Positions 1 to 9,111 of a stretch of 64,000 nucleotides of DNA are shown one piece after another (position 1 is the first letter of the stretch; the number at the start of each line of letters is the position of its first letter). Both the position numbers and the translations under genes were made by a program. The notes under the pieces were generated by a model, which was given only the letters and a program-made list of their open reading frames with translations, had not been told where the DNA came from and searched no databases. Location: positions 19,293-83,292 of the forward strand of contig CANQUM010000006.1 of NCBI GenBank assembly GCA_947627045.1, written 5' to 3'. The DNA comes from an uncultured Clostridia bacterium. GTDB taxonomy: Bacteria; Bacillota; Clostridia; Oscillospirales; Ruminococcaceae.

Positions 1-258
1 TGTCCTGAGAGTATAATAATCATAGGAAATTTAATTAACGTAAAAGTTAATTTGATTTGACCGTGTCAAAACGGTTCATTTCATCCTCTCCAAAATTTTT
101 ACACGGAAAAAGAGTTGCATCCTAACCAAATGCGGCTCTTTTCTTTTTGATAAAGATTAGGTCATTTACACCAATAATTATTATATAATATTGTACACTT
201 TGCCAATTGCTTTTTTGAATTTCAAGTTGTATAACATAAGTGAAAACGGGGTGATATT
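1..258. other. Intergenic region with no recognisable gene
   Basis: No coding region is visible. The stretch holds a terminator-like hairpin (110-145), a possible pairing of ccgtgt (61-66) with acacgg (101-106), and an AT-rich promoter-like stretch with tataat at about 184-189 ahead of the gene at 259. It probably includes the 3' untranslated end of a gene outside the window. Confidence 0.5.
110..145 (+). terminator. Rho-independent terminator-like hairpin
   Basis: The arm aagagttgcat (110-120) pairs with atgcggctctt (130-140) using two G-U pairs, and is followed by a T-rich run. It would end a plus-strand transcript entering from outside the window. Confidence 0.55.
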
Positions 259-555
259 ATGACAATAAACTGGTTTGATGAGCATTTTGAAATTCCATTA
301 GGTTTTGGAATTACAATTACTATAATTATCATAATATTAGCTATTCTTATTCCTATCATAGTAACAGCTCTAACATCAGCCAAAATTGTCTGGGGCTGTC
401 CGGAATGCGGAAAAAGATTTAAGCTGAAATGGTATAAACGAGTCTGGATTCATTATTCTGACAACGCCGTAGTTCCAGCCACCTGTCCATTCTGTCATAA
501 AAGAGTAGTTTGTACGCAGTCTTTTGATCAGCACTCCGAATGTGACCGCTTATAA
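259..555 (+). CDS. Small membrane protein with C-terminal zinc-ribbon-like cysteines
   Basis: A 98-residue protein that I cannot assign to a named family. Residues about 13-45 form one long hydrophobic membrane segment rich in isoleucine. The basic C-terminal part carries CPEC (47-50) and CPFC (76-79), the paired CxxC layout of a rubredoxin/zinc-ribbon fold that would lie in the cytoplasm or at the membrane face. The start is supported by a GGGGTGAT ribosome-binding site just upstream. It stands alone, with a strong terminator directly after it, and converges on the MGMT-family gene. The function is unknown; metal binding is inferred from the cysteine pattern only. Confidence 0.7.
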   Translation: MTINWFDEHFEIPLGFGITITIIIIILAILIPIIVTALTSAKIVWGCPECGKRFKLKWYKRVWIHYSDNAVVPATCPFCHKRVVCTQSFDQHSECDRL

Positions 556-567
556 TATTTATACTAT

Positions 568-595
568 AAGGTCGGCAGCTTTGCCGACCTTTTAT
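568..595. terminator. Bidirectional terminator between convergent genes
   Basis: A perfect 10-bp stem, aaggtcggca (568-577) with tgccgacctt (582-591) and a 4-nt loop, followed by a T run. It serves the plus-strand gene ending at 555 and could also end the minus-strand block ending at 602. Confidence 0.85.
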
Positions 596-601
596 TATGG
601 T

Positions 602-910
602 CTACTTTCCGTCCCAAAGGTAAGTATCAAGATCAACTCTTCCCTCGTCTGAAACTTCGATCCCGTCTGCTCTAAGAAGGGTGATCTGCATATTTTCTCC
701 GCCAAAGGCAAACGCCCTTGATACCTCGCCAAAGCGGTTTACCACACGATAGCAGGGAATGTTCTCAGGGTCGGGATTGACGTGAAGTGCATAGCCAACT
801 ACCCGTGAAAGACGTCTGTTCCCTGCCAGAGCCGCAATCTGTCCGTAGGTTGCAACTCTGCCTTTGGGAATTCTCTTAACTACCTCGTATATTTTTTCAA
901 AAGTATTCAT
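602..910 (-). CDS. MGMT-family DNA-binding protein (alkyltransferase-like)
   Basis: A 102-residue protein consisting only of the C-terminal DNA-binding domain of O6-alkylguanine-DNA alkyltransferases. The winged-helix part has KGRVATYGQIA (17-27) and SRVVGYALH (35-43). The usual PCHRV active-site motif reads PCYRV (52-56): the acceptor cysteine is kept and the histidine is tyrosine. Full-length Ada/Ogt enzymes have an extra N-terminal domain that is missing here, so this may be a minimal alkyltransferase or an alkyltransferase-like damage-recognition protein. The SD GGTGAT precedes the ATG. It lies 12 bp downstream of the FtsX-type permease and is probably cotranscribed with it. Confidence 0.8.
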   Translation of the reverse strand: MNTFEKIYEVVKRIPKGRVATYGQIAALAGNRRLSRVVGYALHVNPDPENIPCYRVVNRFGEVSRAFAFGGENMQITLLRADGIEVSDEGRVDLDTYLWDGK

Positions 911-922
911 CTTATCACCGCT

Positions 923-3886
923 TTAGTCTTCGCCCAGTTTAAGTGCCTGCGAAACCTTTATCTTGGAAATTATTCTTCCCAGAATTCCAAAGCATATGAT
1001 AAGCATTATACCTACTATTGCATAAATTTTCAGATAATCGCTCCTTTGCGGAACAACACTGAACGGAGGTACTGCGTCATAGGAGTTAAATAGCGACTGG
1101 AACAAAGGTACAAACAAGTCGCTTGCTATTCCGCCGATTACTATTGAAACCACTATCGCCGCTCCCGATACCAAAAGCTGTTCGTAGAACAACATTCCTA
1201 TTATTTCTCTGAATGTCATTCCCATTGCTCTCAGTATTCCGAACTGGAGCGTTCTCGCCTTTATAGAAAGTATCCAGTAAATCAAAAAACCTATTATGCA
1301 CATTATCATAATTATGATAAAACCAAGCGTCAGGGCACCGTTTAAGCCCTGAAGCATAGGGTCGTTCTTTTCTGCAATGACCTCCTGCGACGCTACATTG
1401 AGCTTAGTAGGTTCAATGTCTGATTTCTCGATAGACTTGTAAAAATCCGAAACAGACGCATTATCGTCTAAATCTATCCAGACCTCATAAGGCTCGATTG
1501 CCGCCTGAACCTGAACGTAATCGAAGTTCATAACAGCAAAATCCTTAATGCTTCCATCCTCGTTCTCCTCAAGAGGATTTAGAGACGGCCAATAGTCAAC
1601 AAACGCCAAAACGGTTGCGTCAAATTCAGAGTTGCTTCCCCACGAGACCTTTATTTCATCGCCCTTTTCGTATCCGTAGTTTTCTTTAAACGACGACGAA
1701 AGTATTATTCCGTTATTATATTTAGCTAAAGCGTCAAGATAATTATTAATATGAACAGGCAATAAGCTGTTCTTTAACCAGCAAACCTTTGAAAACTCAC
1801 TAGGTACAACTGTCATAAGATTTATGTTTTCAATCTCATTTGAATTACCTGTTAAGGTTATAACTCCTCCGCCTTTGCCGCTTTCCTTGTCAAACTCACG
1901 GTCTTCTCTAACAACTTCCTTTTTAACAAAGGTACGGTCGCTCGTTATAGTAGTAATATTATTTTTATATACTCTTGCTGCATTTTTAACACCTGACAAG
2001 TTTTCAAATCTGTCAAAAGACGGCTCAATATATACAAGAGATGATGCGTCGATTTCTTCTTCGCTTTGCTCTGTTTCGGTTGTCGAAGAACCCATAGTTG
2101 CCGCCTGCTCCTGAGTTACCGTCGAATCCTTTGAGCTGTTATACCATTCTTCCGCCATAACTGCGTCGCAGCCGATAGAATAATAGGTTTTCTCCTCAGC
2201 GTTTCGATTTAACGCCCTTGCGGTATTTGCAAAGAAAAGCCCGAGCGATATGGTAAGAATCAAGAATACCATAATAAAGCCCTCTCGCCCTGTTGAAGAA
2301 CGTCCTATATTGTTGAGGGAAACATACTGTGCAGGCGTCCAAAATCTTTTACCGACAATGTATATAAGTCTTATAATCAGCGGATAAATTCTGATAACAA
2401 GCAATCCTGCTCCCAGAATAAACGCCGTAGACGCTGCAAAAAGCACAGGGTTTACTGTTGCCGTTGTATCGGTAATTCCCTGACTTATAAGCTTTCGCTG
2501 AGTGTTGTTGTAAAAAAACAGCCACACAACCGAACCTGAAATAAGTATAAAGTCAACGCCGAGCTTCTTCCAAAGCGGAATTTTCCTCTTTGCCGCTTTA
2601 GACGCCTTATGTTCGACAATAGTTGTCTTTGTTGCAGGGTAAGTAGGAATAAGCGTTGTAAAAAAGAATACGCACACCGCAAGCAAAGCATACAAAAATG
2701 CCTCAACCGACAATCTGATTGGAAGAGCCGTTCGGTTTACAAATTCCAAAAATCCGTTTGACGCACCCAAAATCTTGCAAAGAGCCAATCCTAAAAGCGG
2801 TCCTATTATTGCGGTTACAACTCCAAGAACTATCGACTCAAGTGCATAGATAAACATTATTTGCAGACGTGACGCACCCCTGCTTTTAAACACTGCGATT
2901 TCGTTTTTCTCTGCCTCTACATTCAGCTTAGAAACCATAAACAGATAAAACAAAATCATCAGCATAACAGGAATTTGTATAAGCCATAAAATAAGTTTAA
3001 GCTGCGAAGATCTGCCTGCATATTCCTTTAGAATATCCAGTGCGGGAACCGAAAGTATCACTCCTGCCGATGTATAAACATTTTCCTGCTCAGAAAGCAG
3101 ATCTGTCGCACCTGACAAAGAGGTCATATCAATATTTCGGTAATCTATTGCATAATGCTCTGACATTTTAACTATTGAAACAGCGTTTGTCTTTATTATC
3201 TGAGAAAGCATAAGGTCGTAATCGATAAACATAGTGCTTACATATTTATCGTCAAGACCCTCCGACCAATACGGATCGTTCTGATTTTTCACGTCGAACA
3301 TTCCAACTACAACGACCTTAGTCGTTATGCCTTCATTGAAAGCGTTTGCAATCGTATATTCCTGATTTAGGTCAAGTCCGGTATTCTGTAAAGAATCCTC
3401 CGTCATCACACACTCAAAAACGCCGTCGCTTCTGCTTTTGTCAGGCATCCGTCCGTCTTTTATTTTAATATGCTCATAAACATCTGTCATTCCGGTAAGA
3501 TAAAATCTTGCGGGCTCCTGTGTTGAGTGTTTATCAATGTTTTTTGCATAAAGATATGTATCGGTAATTGTCTTTTTCTCACTGACAGTCGGAAAGCCAA
3601 GATTATCGAAATTGTCCTCAAAAGACTCTGTCATTCTCTTTACAGCCTCAGCCTGCTTATCTGCGTCTATATCCAGCGGCAAATTGTATTCTACCGAATA
3701 CAGACCCGGATTTTCCTCATTTTCCGTCTGATAGGCTTCCATATCCTTAACAAGCATTCTTTGAAGAGAAGCGTTCATATATATCGGTATGGTGCTCATC
3801 ATAGCAGACGCCATTATAAAACCCAGCAAAAGACAAATTACCATCCACTTGGTATTCTGCATTTTTCTGAACAACAGGGTAAACAT
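923..3886 (-). CDS. Large FtsX/MacB-type ABC transporter permease
   Basis: A 987-residue integral membrane protein. An N-terminal membrane helix (about 14-36) is followed by a large extracellular domain. A first membrane bundle (roughly 300-560) includes an FtsX-like core. A second extracellular domain (about 565-860) and a final set of three helices (about 865-975) form the second FtsX domain. This doubled architecture is that of permeases that move lipids, lipoproteins or peptides across the membrane using an ATPase partner. The partner ATPase is not encoded beside it: upstream (36 bp) is the MFP adaptor and downstream is the MGMT-like gene. The SD is GAGAGGG before the ATG. The substrate is unknown. 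Confidence 0.85.
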   Translation of the reverse strand: MFTLLFRKMQNTKWMVICLLLGFIMASAMMSTIPIYMNASLQRMLVKDMEAYQTENEENPGLYSVEYNLPLDIDADKQAEAVKRMTESFEDNFDNLGFPTVSEKKTITDTYLYAKNIDKHSTQEPARFYLTGMTDVYEHIKIKDGRMPDKSRSDGVFECVMTEDSLQNTGLDLNQEYTIANAFNEGITTKVVVVGMFDVKNQNDPYWSEGLDDKYVSTMFIDYDLMLSQIIKTNAVSIVKMSEHYAIDYRNIDMTSLSGATDLLSEQENVYTSAGVILSVPALDILKEYAGRSSQLKLILWLIQIPVMLMILFYLFMVSKLNVEAEKNEIAVFKSRGASRLQIMFIYALESIVLGVVTAIIGPLLGLALCKILGASNGFLEFVNRTALPIRLSVEAFLYALLAVCVFFFTTLIPTYPATKTTIVEHKASKAAKRKIPLWKKLGVDFILISGSVVWLFFYNNTQRKLISQGITDTTATVNPVLFAASTAFILGAGLLVIRIYPLIIRLIYIVGKRFWTPAQYVSLNNIGRSSTGREGFIMVFLILTISLGLFFANTARALNRNAEEKTYYSIGCDAVMAEEWYNSSKDSTVTQEQAATMGSSTTETEQSEEEIDASSLVYIEPSFDRFENLSGVKNAARVYKNNITTITSDRTFVKKEVVREDREFDKESGKGGGVITLTGNSNEIENINLMTVVPSEFSKVCWLKNSLLPVHINNYLDALAKYNNGIILSSSFKENYGYEKGDEIKVSWGSNSEFDATVLAFVDYWPSLNPLEENEDGSIKDFAVMNFDYVQVQAAIEPYEVWIDLDDNASVSDFYKSIEKSDIEPTKLNVASQEVIAEKNDPMLQGLNGALTLGFIIIMIMCIIGFLIYWILSIKARTLQFGILRAMGMTFREIIGMLFYEQLLVSGAAIVVSIVIGGIASDLFVPLFQSLFNSYDAVPPFSVVPQRSDYLKIYAIVGIMLIICFGILGRIISKIKVSQALKLGED

Positions 3887-3922
3887 AAATTCTATCCCTC
3901 TCTTAAAACTTTCTAAAGCCAG

Positions 3923-4936
3923 CTACCTGACTACTATCTTGTCGCCCTCTTTAAGCCCCGATTTGATTTCAGAGGCTGTAGAGGTTTCCAATCCGACTTC
4001 AACCTCTTTTGCTTCTCTTTCTCCGTTTTCATTGAGAATATAAACAATATTTTGACCGTTTACAGTTTTAATCAGCCTTGAAGGAATGCTGATAACATTC
4101 TCCGCCTTGTCCAAAACCATAACAGCGTCGGCAATATTACCTATAGCATTCGTCGGAACCTTTTTACCCGTGAACTTTATATATACATACTTCGCATCGA
4201 ATTTCTGTTCGCTTTTTTCGGGAATATTATTCGGAATCATATACACCTTTGCCGGATAATACTTATTTTTATACTTTATTTTCAGTTTCTGATTCATTTT
4301 ATATCTCGGCAGATTTTCAGTAGACGGCTGAATTGCTATAAACAGACTTCCTGTATCAACAATTGAGGCAACGACCTCTCCCGCAGATATTTCATCGCCG
4401 GCAGACAACGAGGTTACAGACGAAACCGTACCGGAATTTTCAGCATATAGATAAGAGCTTTCTAACTGCTCGTTGAGCTGTTTAAGCTCATTTTTCAGAA
4501 TATCGACCTCAACCTGTGCGTTGTCGATTTCAGACTGAAAAGCCTTATTTTTCTTTAAAATCTGCTTTTCAAGCTGCGCCTTTTTTATGTGAAGCTCTTT
4601 GTCCTTTATCTGATAATCCAGATCTCCGGTATCCAGCTCGCAAATCAAATCGCCGTTTGATACTTTATCTCCTGCCGAAACGTGAATCTTTTTTATTTTA
4701 CCGCCCTGATTTTCATATGAAAGCTCTGTTGTATTTATTGAATCGATCTTGCCCGAATAAATGATCTGCTTTATAAGGTCGCCTTTCTCGGCAGTAATAG
4801 TAGTGTATTTTACTTCGCTTGCTTTTACGTTCGGAGCCTCTAAAACCTCTTCCTCATCAGGTAAAAAATAGCACCCGCACAATGCCGTCAACGAAAGTAT
4901 AACAGCCAAACATACAGAAAAGTATTTTTTAATCAT
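3923..4936 (-). CDS. MacA/HlyD-type efflux adaptor lipoprotein
   Basis: A membrane-fusion-protein-type periplasmic/extracytoplasmic adaptor. The start at 4936 is chosen because GGAG sits 6 nt upstream of that ATG; a longer reading frame to 4963 overlaps the fuc terminator. The 337-residue protein begins with a lipoprotein signal ending in LCGC (acylated Cys at residue about 22). It then has a biotinyl-lipoyl-like half, a coiled coil (about 110-155) between the two half-motifs, and a beta-barrel with C-terminal membrane-proximal domain ending in LKEGDKIVV. It partners the permease encoded immediately downstream. In Gram-positives such adaptors work with MacB-like exporters. Confidence 0.85.
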   Translation of the reverse strand: MIKKYFSVCLAVILSLTALCGCYFLPDEEEVLEAPNVKASEVKYTTITAEKGDLIKQIIYSGKIDSINTTELSYENQGGKIKKIHVSAGDKVSNGDLICELDTGDLDYQIKDKELHIKKAQLEKQILKKNKAFQSEIDNAQVEVDILKNELKQLNEQLESSYLYAENSGTVSSVTSLSAGDEISAGEVVASIVDTGSLFIAIQPSTENLPRYKMNQKLKIKYKNKYYPAKVYMIPNNIPEKSEQKFDAKYVYIKFTGKKVPTNAIGNIADAVMVLDKAENVISIPSRLIKTVNGQNIVYILNENGEREAKEVEVGLETSTASEIKSGLKEGDKIVVR

Positions 4937-4960
4937 AACTATCTCCATTCTTAACAAAAG

Positions 4961-4988
4961 CAAGGGGAGCAGTACTTTGCACCCCTTG
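4961..4988 (-). terminator. Terminator of the fuc operon
   Basis: Arms caagggg (4961-4967) and ccccttg (4982-4988) form a stem directly after the fucI stop codon. On the minus strand it is followed by CTTTTG. It leaves only about 25 bp before the adaptor gene start, so that gene either depends on read-through or has a promoter overlapping this hairpin. Confidence 0.65.
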
Positions 4989-4999
4989 ATAAATTAAAG

Positions 5000-6751
5000 C
5001 TATTTATAGAGTGGTCCGTAATTTTGACAAGCTCTGTAATCAGCGCCCTCTAAATCCTTTGTGCCGAATGCACTCCAGCAGTGCGGACGATAAATCTCAT
5101 CATCAGGAACATTGTGCATTGACACTGGGATTCTCAGCATAGAAGCAAGAGTAATTAAGTCAGCACCGATATGTCCGTATGAAAGCGAACCGTGATTTGC
5201 TCCCCAGTTAGCCATAACACTGTAAACGTCCTTAAATGCACCTTTCCCTGTAAGTCTCGGTGCAAACCATGTTGTAGGCCATGTCGGGTCAGTTCTCTTA
5301 TCAATCGTATTGTGAATCTGATCAGGCAGAACACAGGTATATCCCTCTGCTATCTGCAATACAGGACCTAATCCGTCAACGATATTGAGTCTCATCATTG
5401 TAACAGGCATTTCAGCTAATGTCTTCCAATGTGAAGAGAATCCGCCGCCTCTGAAGTAACCGAGATTTGCAGGTCTCCAGTCGGTAGCCTTTAAGCAAGC
5501 GTCAATGTTCTCATCTGTCATTTCCCACCACTTTTTCATCATACCGTCAGCAGCACCTGTGCCGTCAAGTGCGGCAGCGCCCGAGTTGATAAGGTGTATA
5601 AATCCATTTGCAGCCTTGCCCTCAGGTCTCATTCCGCATACTCTTTCAACTGCGTCAGGGCTCCAGTATGTTCTAACGTCTGCAAAAATACTTGCAGTGT
5701 GCGAGAGCAATTGACCGAACAACATCGAAACACCGTTCAGACCGTCGTTTTCGGTCGCAAGTATAACCGGCTTTCTCTTTCCGTTCCAGTCAAAGGTAGA
5801 GTTGAGCATAGCCTCGCAGAAGTCTGCGTTCGGTTTATAATCCGTCCACTGTCTTTGACCCTGAAAACCGCCTAGTAATGCATTTCTTCCGCAGGATTCT
5901 TCAACCCAGCCCATTTCAGCCAGCTTTGGATTTCCAAGCATTATGTCACGGATTATAAGAGTCATCTTAACGGTAAACTCCCAATCCTTTTCGCTTCTCT
6001 CATCGCCCTGAACTATAGGAGGATCGTTTACATTGTCATCGCCCTGAGGACAATGCTCCTTTGTCCATGCAAGAGCCTTTTTAAACTCTTCCTCGTCGTA
6101 AATACCAAGCTCCATACGCCTTAGAATCTCGACCTCGTCTACCCACTCGGCGCGAAGCCCCAAATATTTTGAAAAGAACTCAACATTGCAGTATGAACCT
6201 GCAATACCCATTGCAACAGCACCGATATTACAGTATGCTTTGTTCTTCATTTCGCCGACTGCAACAGCACATCTTGCAAAACGCAAGAGCTTTTCCTCAA
6301 CATCGGCAGGAACCTCTTTATCGCCTATGTCTTTAACGTCATGACCGTATATTGCAAAACACGGCTGACCGTTCTGAGCATATGCCGCCATAGCTGCTGC
6401 CAAATATACAGCGCCCGGACGCTCTGTACCGTTAAAGCCCCATAAAGCCTTAATAGTAGTAGGATTATTGTCGGTAGTTTCTGTTCCGTAGCACCAGCAC
6501 GGCGAAACAGAAAGAGTTGCAACAACATTTTCCTTAGAGAACTTCTCCTCGCACAATGCAGCCTCATAGCCTCCGCCGATAGTAGTATCCGCAATAACGC
6601 ACTGAACAGGCGTTCCGTCTGAATATGTTACCTTAGAGCTTATCAAATCAGCCGCAATCTTAGCCATATCCATTGTTTGGTCTTCCAAACCTTCACGAAT
6701 ACCCTTTCTTCTTCCGTCAATGATAGGTCTTATTCCTATTTTGTAATACAT
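5000..6751 (-). CDS. fucI: L-fucose isomerase
   Basis: Converts L-fucose to L-fuculose, the first step of fucose catabolism, in the cytoplasm with Mn2+. The 583-residue length fits the family (about 590). Diagnostic motifs are ATENDGLNGVSMLFGQ, carrying the catalytic glutamate, FADVRTYWSP with the metal-binding aspartate, and NHGSLSYGHIGADL near the C-terminus with the metal-binding histidine. The N-terminal PIIDGRRKGIREGLE is also typical. The SD GGAGGG lies 7 nt before the ATG. It is the third gene of a fucA-kinase-fucI operon, 16 bp after the kinase gene, and is followed by a terminator. D-arabinose is a known side substrate of the family. Confidence 0.95.
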   Translation of the reverse strand: MYYKIGIRPIIDGRRKGIREGLEDQTMDMAKIAADLISSKVTYSDGTPVQCVIADTTIGGGYEAALCEEKFSKENVVATLSVSPCWCYGTETTDNNPTTIKALWGFNGTERPGAVYLAAAMAAYAQNGQPCFAIYGHDVKDIGDKEVPADVEEKLLRFARCAVAVGEMKNKAYCNIGAVAMGIAGSYCNVEFFSKYLGLRAEWVDEVEILRRMELGIYDEEEFKKALAWTKEHCPQGDDNVNDPPIVQGDERSEKDWEFTVKMTLIIRDIMLGNPKLAEMGWVEESCGRNALLGGFQGQRQWTDYKPNADFCEAMLNSTFDWNGKRKPVILATENDGLNGVSMLFGQLLSHTASIFADVRTYWSPDAVERVCGMRPEGKAANGFIHLINSGAAALDGTGAADGMMKKWWEMTDENIDACLKATDWRPANLGYFRGGGFSSHWKTLAEMPVTMMRLNIVDGLGPVLQIAEGYTCVLPDQIHNTIDKRTDPTWPTTWFAPRLTGKGAFKDVYSVMANWGANHGSLSYGHIGADLITLASMLRIPVSMHNVPDDEIYRPHCWSAFGTKDLEGADYRACQNYGPLYK

Positions 6752-6767
6752 TTTCTTTCCCTCCGAT

Positions 6768-8252
6768 TTATTTTATTTTTATTATTTTCTTAAATTCACT
6801 ATAAGCCTTTTCAAAAGCTTTTACTTCTTTTTCTTCCGGCTCATAACTCTTTACATTATCCGATTTTGCAATAATCTCCCTTGCCTCTTTTACGTCAGTA
6901 ATACAGCCGTCCGCCATAAGCTGAACAGCAATATTTCCGAACACAGTCGCTTCAACAGGTCCTGCTGTAACACAAGCATCGCAGGAATTCGCCGTCATCT
7001 GACATAAGAGACCGTCTTTTGTGCCTCCGCCGACTATATTTATGACCTTGTAATCTTTGCCGGTCAGCTCTCTTATCTGGTCGAACGCATAGCGGTATTT
7101 CAAGCTCAAGCTCTCGTAAATACATCTTACTGTCTCTCCCAACGTCTGAGGTACATATTGTCCCGTTTCTTCGCAGAACTCCTGAATCCTCTTAGGAAGA
7201 TTGCCCGGCGGCGTAAGAGCAGGGTAATCGGGATCTACGAAACACTTAAACGGCTCGCTTTCAAGAGCCAGTTTTTCCAAATCGGCAAAGGAATAATCCT
7301 TGCCCTCTCTCTGCCATTGGCGTCTGCTTTCCTGTATCAGCCATAGACCTATAATATTTTTTAATACATTGGTCGTTCCGCCGTAACCGCCCTCGTTTGT
7401 CAGATTAAGCTCATAGGCTTTATCAGAAACGATCGGCTTGTCGGTTTCTGTTCCGAAAAGCGACCATGTTCCGCAGGAGACGAATATAAAGTCCTTTTCC
7501 TGCGTAGGAACTGCCGCAACCGCATTTTGCGTGTCGTGTCCGCAAACCGCTATTACAGGAACCTTTTTCAGTCCCAACTCTTCACACAAGTCATCTGATA
7601 ATTCGCCTATCTTTGTTCCACTCGGAACAATTTCACCAAACAGACGCTGCGGAAGCCCTAAAGCGTCAATCACATCTCTGTTCCAATCCTTTGTTTCCGG
7701 GTTTACAAGCTGAGTTGTCGAGGCGATAGAATATTCTGTTTTCATATCTCCGGTAAGAAAATAGTTAAACAAGTCAGGCGTTAAAAGCATAGTTTCAGCA
7801 CGCTCTAAAAGCGGCTGTCTGTTTTCTTTAAGAGATAAAAGCTGAAACGCCGTATTTATCTCCATTATTTGATTTCCCGTTTCCTTATAAAGCTTTGAAA
7901 GCGGTATAAGCTCTGCTGCTTTGTCAACCATTCCCGACGTTCTTTTATCACGGTAGTTTACTCCGCTTTCCAAAAGAACCCCGTCGCTGTCAAGAAGCCC
8001 AAAATCAACGCCCCATGTATTTATTCCGATACTGTCAAAACCGCCTGCCAGCTTTGCCTTGACAAGCCCCTGCTTTATCTCGTAAAATAGCCTCAGCGTA
8101 TCCCAATAAAGCGTTCCGCCAAGTGAGACAGGATCGTTTGAAAATCTGTGAACTTCAGATAATTCAATTTTTTCACCGTCAAATACACCAAGCATTGCAC
8201 GTCCGCTTGAAGCGCCGAAATCAAATGCCAATACTCTTTTTTCTACGCTCAT
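6768..8252 (-). CDS. FGGY kinase of the rhamnulokinase subfamily, probable L-fuculokinase
   Basis: A 494-residue sugar kinase with the FGGY fold. The N-terminal FDFGASSGRAMLG is the phosphate-1 motif in the RhaB style, followed by GINTWGVDFGLLD with the catalytic aspartate. CGHDTQNAVAAVP and VGGGTKDGLLCQMTA are the adenosine and sugar-site motifs. By sequence it looks like a rhamnulokinase, but it sits between L-fuculose-1-phosphate aldolase and L-fucose isomerase with no rhamnose genes nearby, so phosphorylation of L-fuculose is the likely role. The SD GAGGG precedes the ATG. Dual use on rhamnulose cannot be excluded. Confidence 0.88.
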   Translation of the reverse strand: MSVEKRVLAFDFGASSGRAMLGVFDGEKIELSEVHRFSNDPVSLGGTLYWDTLRLFYEIKQGLVKAKLAGGFDSIGINTWGVDFGLLDSDGVLLESGVNYRDKRTSGMVDKAAELIPLSKLYKETGNQIMEINTAFQLLSLKENRQPLLERAETMLLTPDLFNYFLTGDMKTEYSIASTTQLVNPETKDWNRDVIDALGLPQRLFGEIVPSGTKIGELSDDLCEELGLKKVPVIAVCGHDTQNAVAAVPTQEKDFIFVSCGTWSLFGTETDKPIVSDKAYELNLTNEGGYGGTTNVLKNIIGLWLIQESRRQWQREGKDYSFADLEKLALESEPFKCFVDPDYPALTPPGNLPKRIQEFCEETGQYVPQTLGETVRCIYESLSLKYRYAFDQIRELTGKDYKVINIVGGGTKDGLLCQMTANSCDACVTAGPVEATVFGNIAVQLMADGCITDVKEAREIIAKSDNVKSYEPEEKEVKAFEKAYSEFKKIIKIK

Positions 8253-8273
8253 CTAATGTCCCTCAATTACAAT

Positions 8274-8951
8274 TTATTTTGAATATTTTTTATATCCCGG
8301 ATGCTTTCCGGTTACGCCGTACTGAGGACGCATACCTATCAGCCTGTCGATATTCTCTCTGGAAATATCCTTAACTCCGCCTAGAAGCCTTGCCACAAGC
8401 GAGATCTTAGCCTGAAGCTCCAAAGTTTCCATTCTGTAATATGCCGTGATAAGATCAGCCCCTACCGTCAGTGCGCCGTGATTTTCTAAAAGCATACAGT
8501 CATGCTCCTGCAAATATGGCTCGATCGCATCTGGCACCTCGTATGTAGAAGGTGTGCCGTAAGGCGTCAGCGGAACAGAACCTACTGCTATAACCGTTTC
8601 AATCATACAGTAATCATCCATAGGGAGCTGTGCGCAGGCAAAGCCTGTTGCTGTAGGCGGATGAGCGTGAACTACCGCACCCACATCAGGTCTGTCGTGA
8701 TAGCATTTTAAGTGCATCTTTACTTCACTTGAAGGACGCCAGCCATCTGCTGCGTCCAGAATATTGAATTCATCATCTATAAGCCCAATCTTATCGGGAG
8801 TGATAAACGCTTTTGAAACTCCTGTTTGTGTTGCGAGGTATTTTCCATCGTCAACTTTTACGGTTACATTTCCGTCATTAGCCGCAACCCAGCCTTGCTG
8901 CCACATTTTGTGGCAAACATCAACTATTTGTTCTTTGATATCTTCATACAT
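8274..8951 (-). CDS. fucA: L-fuculose-1-phosphate aldolase
   Basis: A class II aldolase/adducin family member of 225 residues (usual length about 215). It splits L-fuculose-1-phosphate into dihydroxyacetone phosphate and L-lactaldehyde. The zinc site is visible as SSEVKMHL (catalytic Glu), HAHPPTATGFA (two His) and ENHGALTVG (third His). It is the first gene of the fuc operon, 21 bp ahead of the kinase gene, with the SD AAAGGA and a good upstream promoter (8987-9015). No fucose transporter, regulator, propanediol dehydrogenase or microcompartment gene is adjacent. Confidence 0.93.
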   Translation of the reverse strand: MYEDIKEQIVDVCHKMWQQGWVAANDGNVTVKVDDGKYLATQTGVSKAFITPDKIGLIDDEFNILDAADGWRPSSEVKMHLKCYHDRPDVGAVVHAHPPTATGFACAQLPMDDYCMIETVIAVGSVPLTPYGTPSTYEVPDAIEPYLQEHDCMLLENHGALTVGADLITAYYRMETLELQAKISLVARLLGGVKDISRENIDRLIGMRPQYGVTGKHPGYKKYSK

Positions 8952-8986
8952 AAATATTACGTCCTTTCAAATTCATATACATTATT

Positions 8987-9015
8987 ATTATACTTCATTT
9001 TATAAAGATTGTCTA
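8987..9015 (-). promoter_or_regulatory. Promoter of the fuc operon
   Basis: On the minus strand TAGACA (plus 9010-9015) and TATAAT (plus 8987-8992) are separated by 17 nt, about 35 nt upstream of the fucA start. I see no clear catabolite-repression (cre) palindrome around it. Confidence 0.7.
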
Positions 9016-9076
9016 TCAAAAGACTATTGCTCGTATATAGAAAATTCACCATTATTTTTGTGAAATATTACAAAAA

Positions 9077-9103
9077 ATACTGCAAATATTATATTTGCAG
9101 TAT
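9077..9103 (-). terminator. Terminator after the PII-like gene
   Basis: A perfect 11-bp stem, atactgcaaat (9077-9087) with atttgcagtat (9093-9103), followed on the minus strand by a T6 run. It lies just after the stop of the gene ending at 9112. Confidence 0.85.
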
Positions 9104-9111
9104 GATATACA

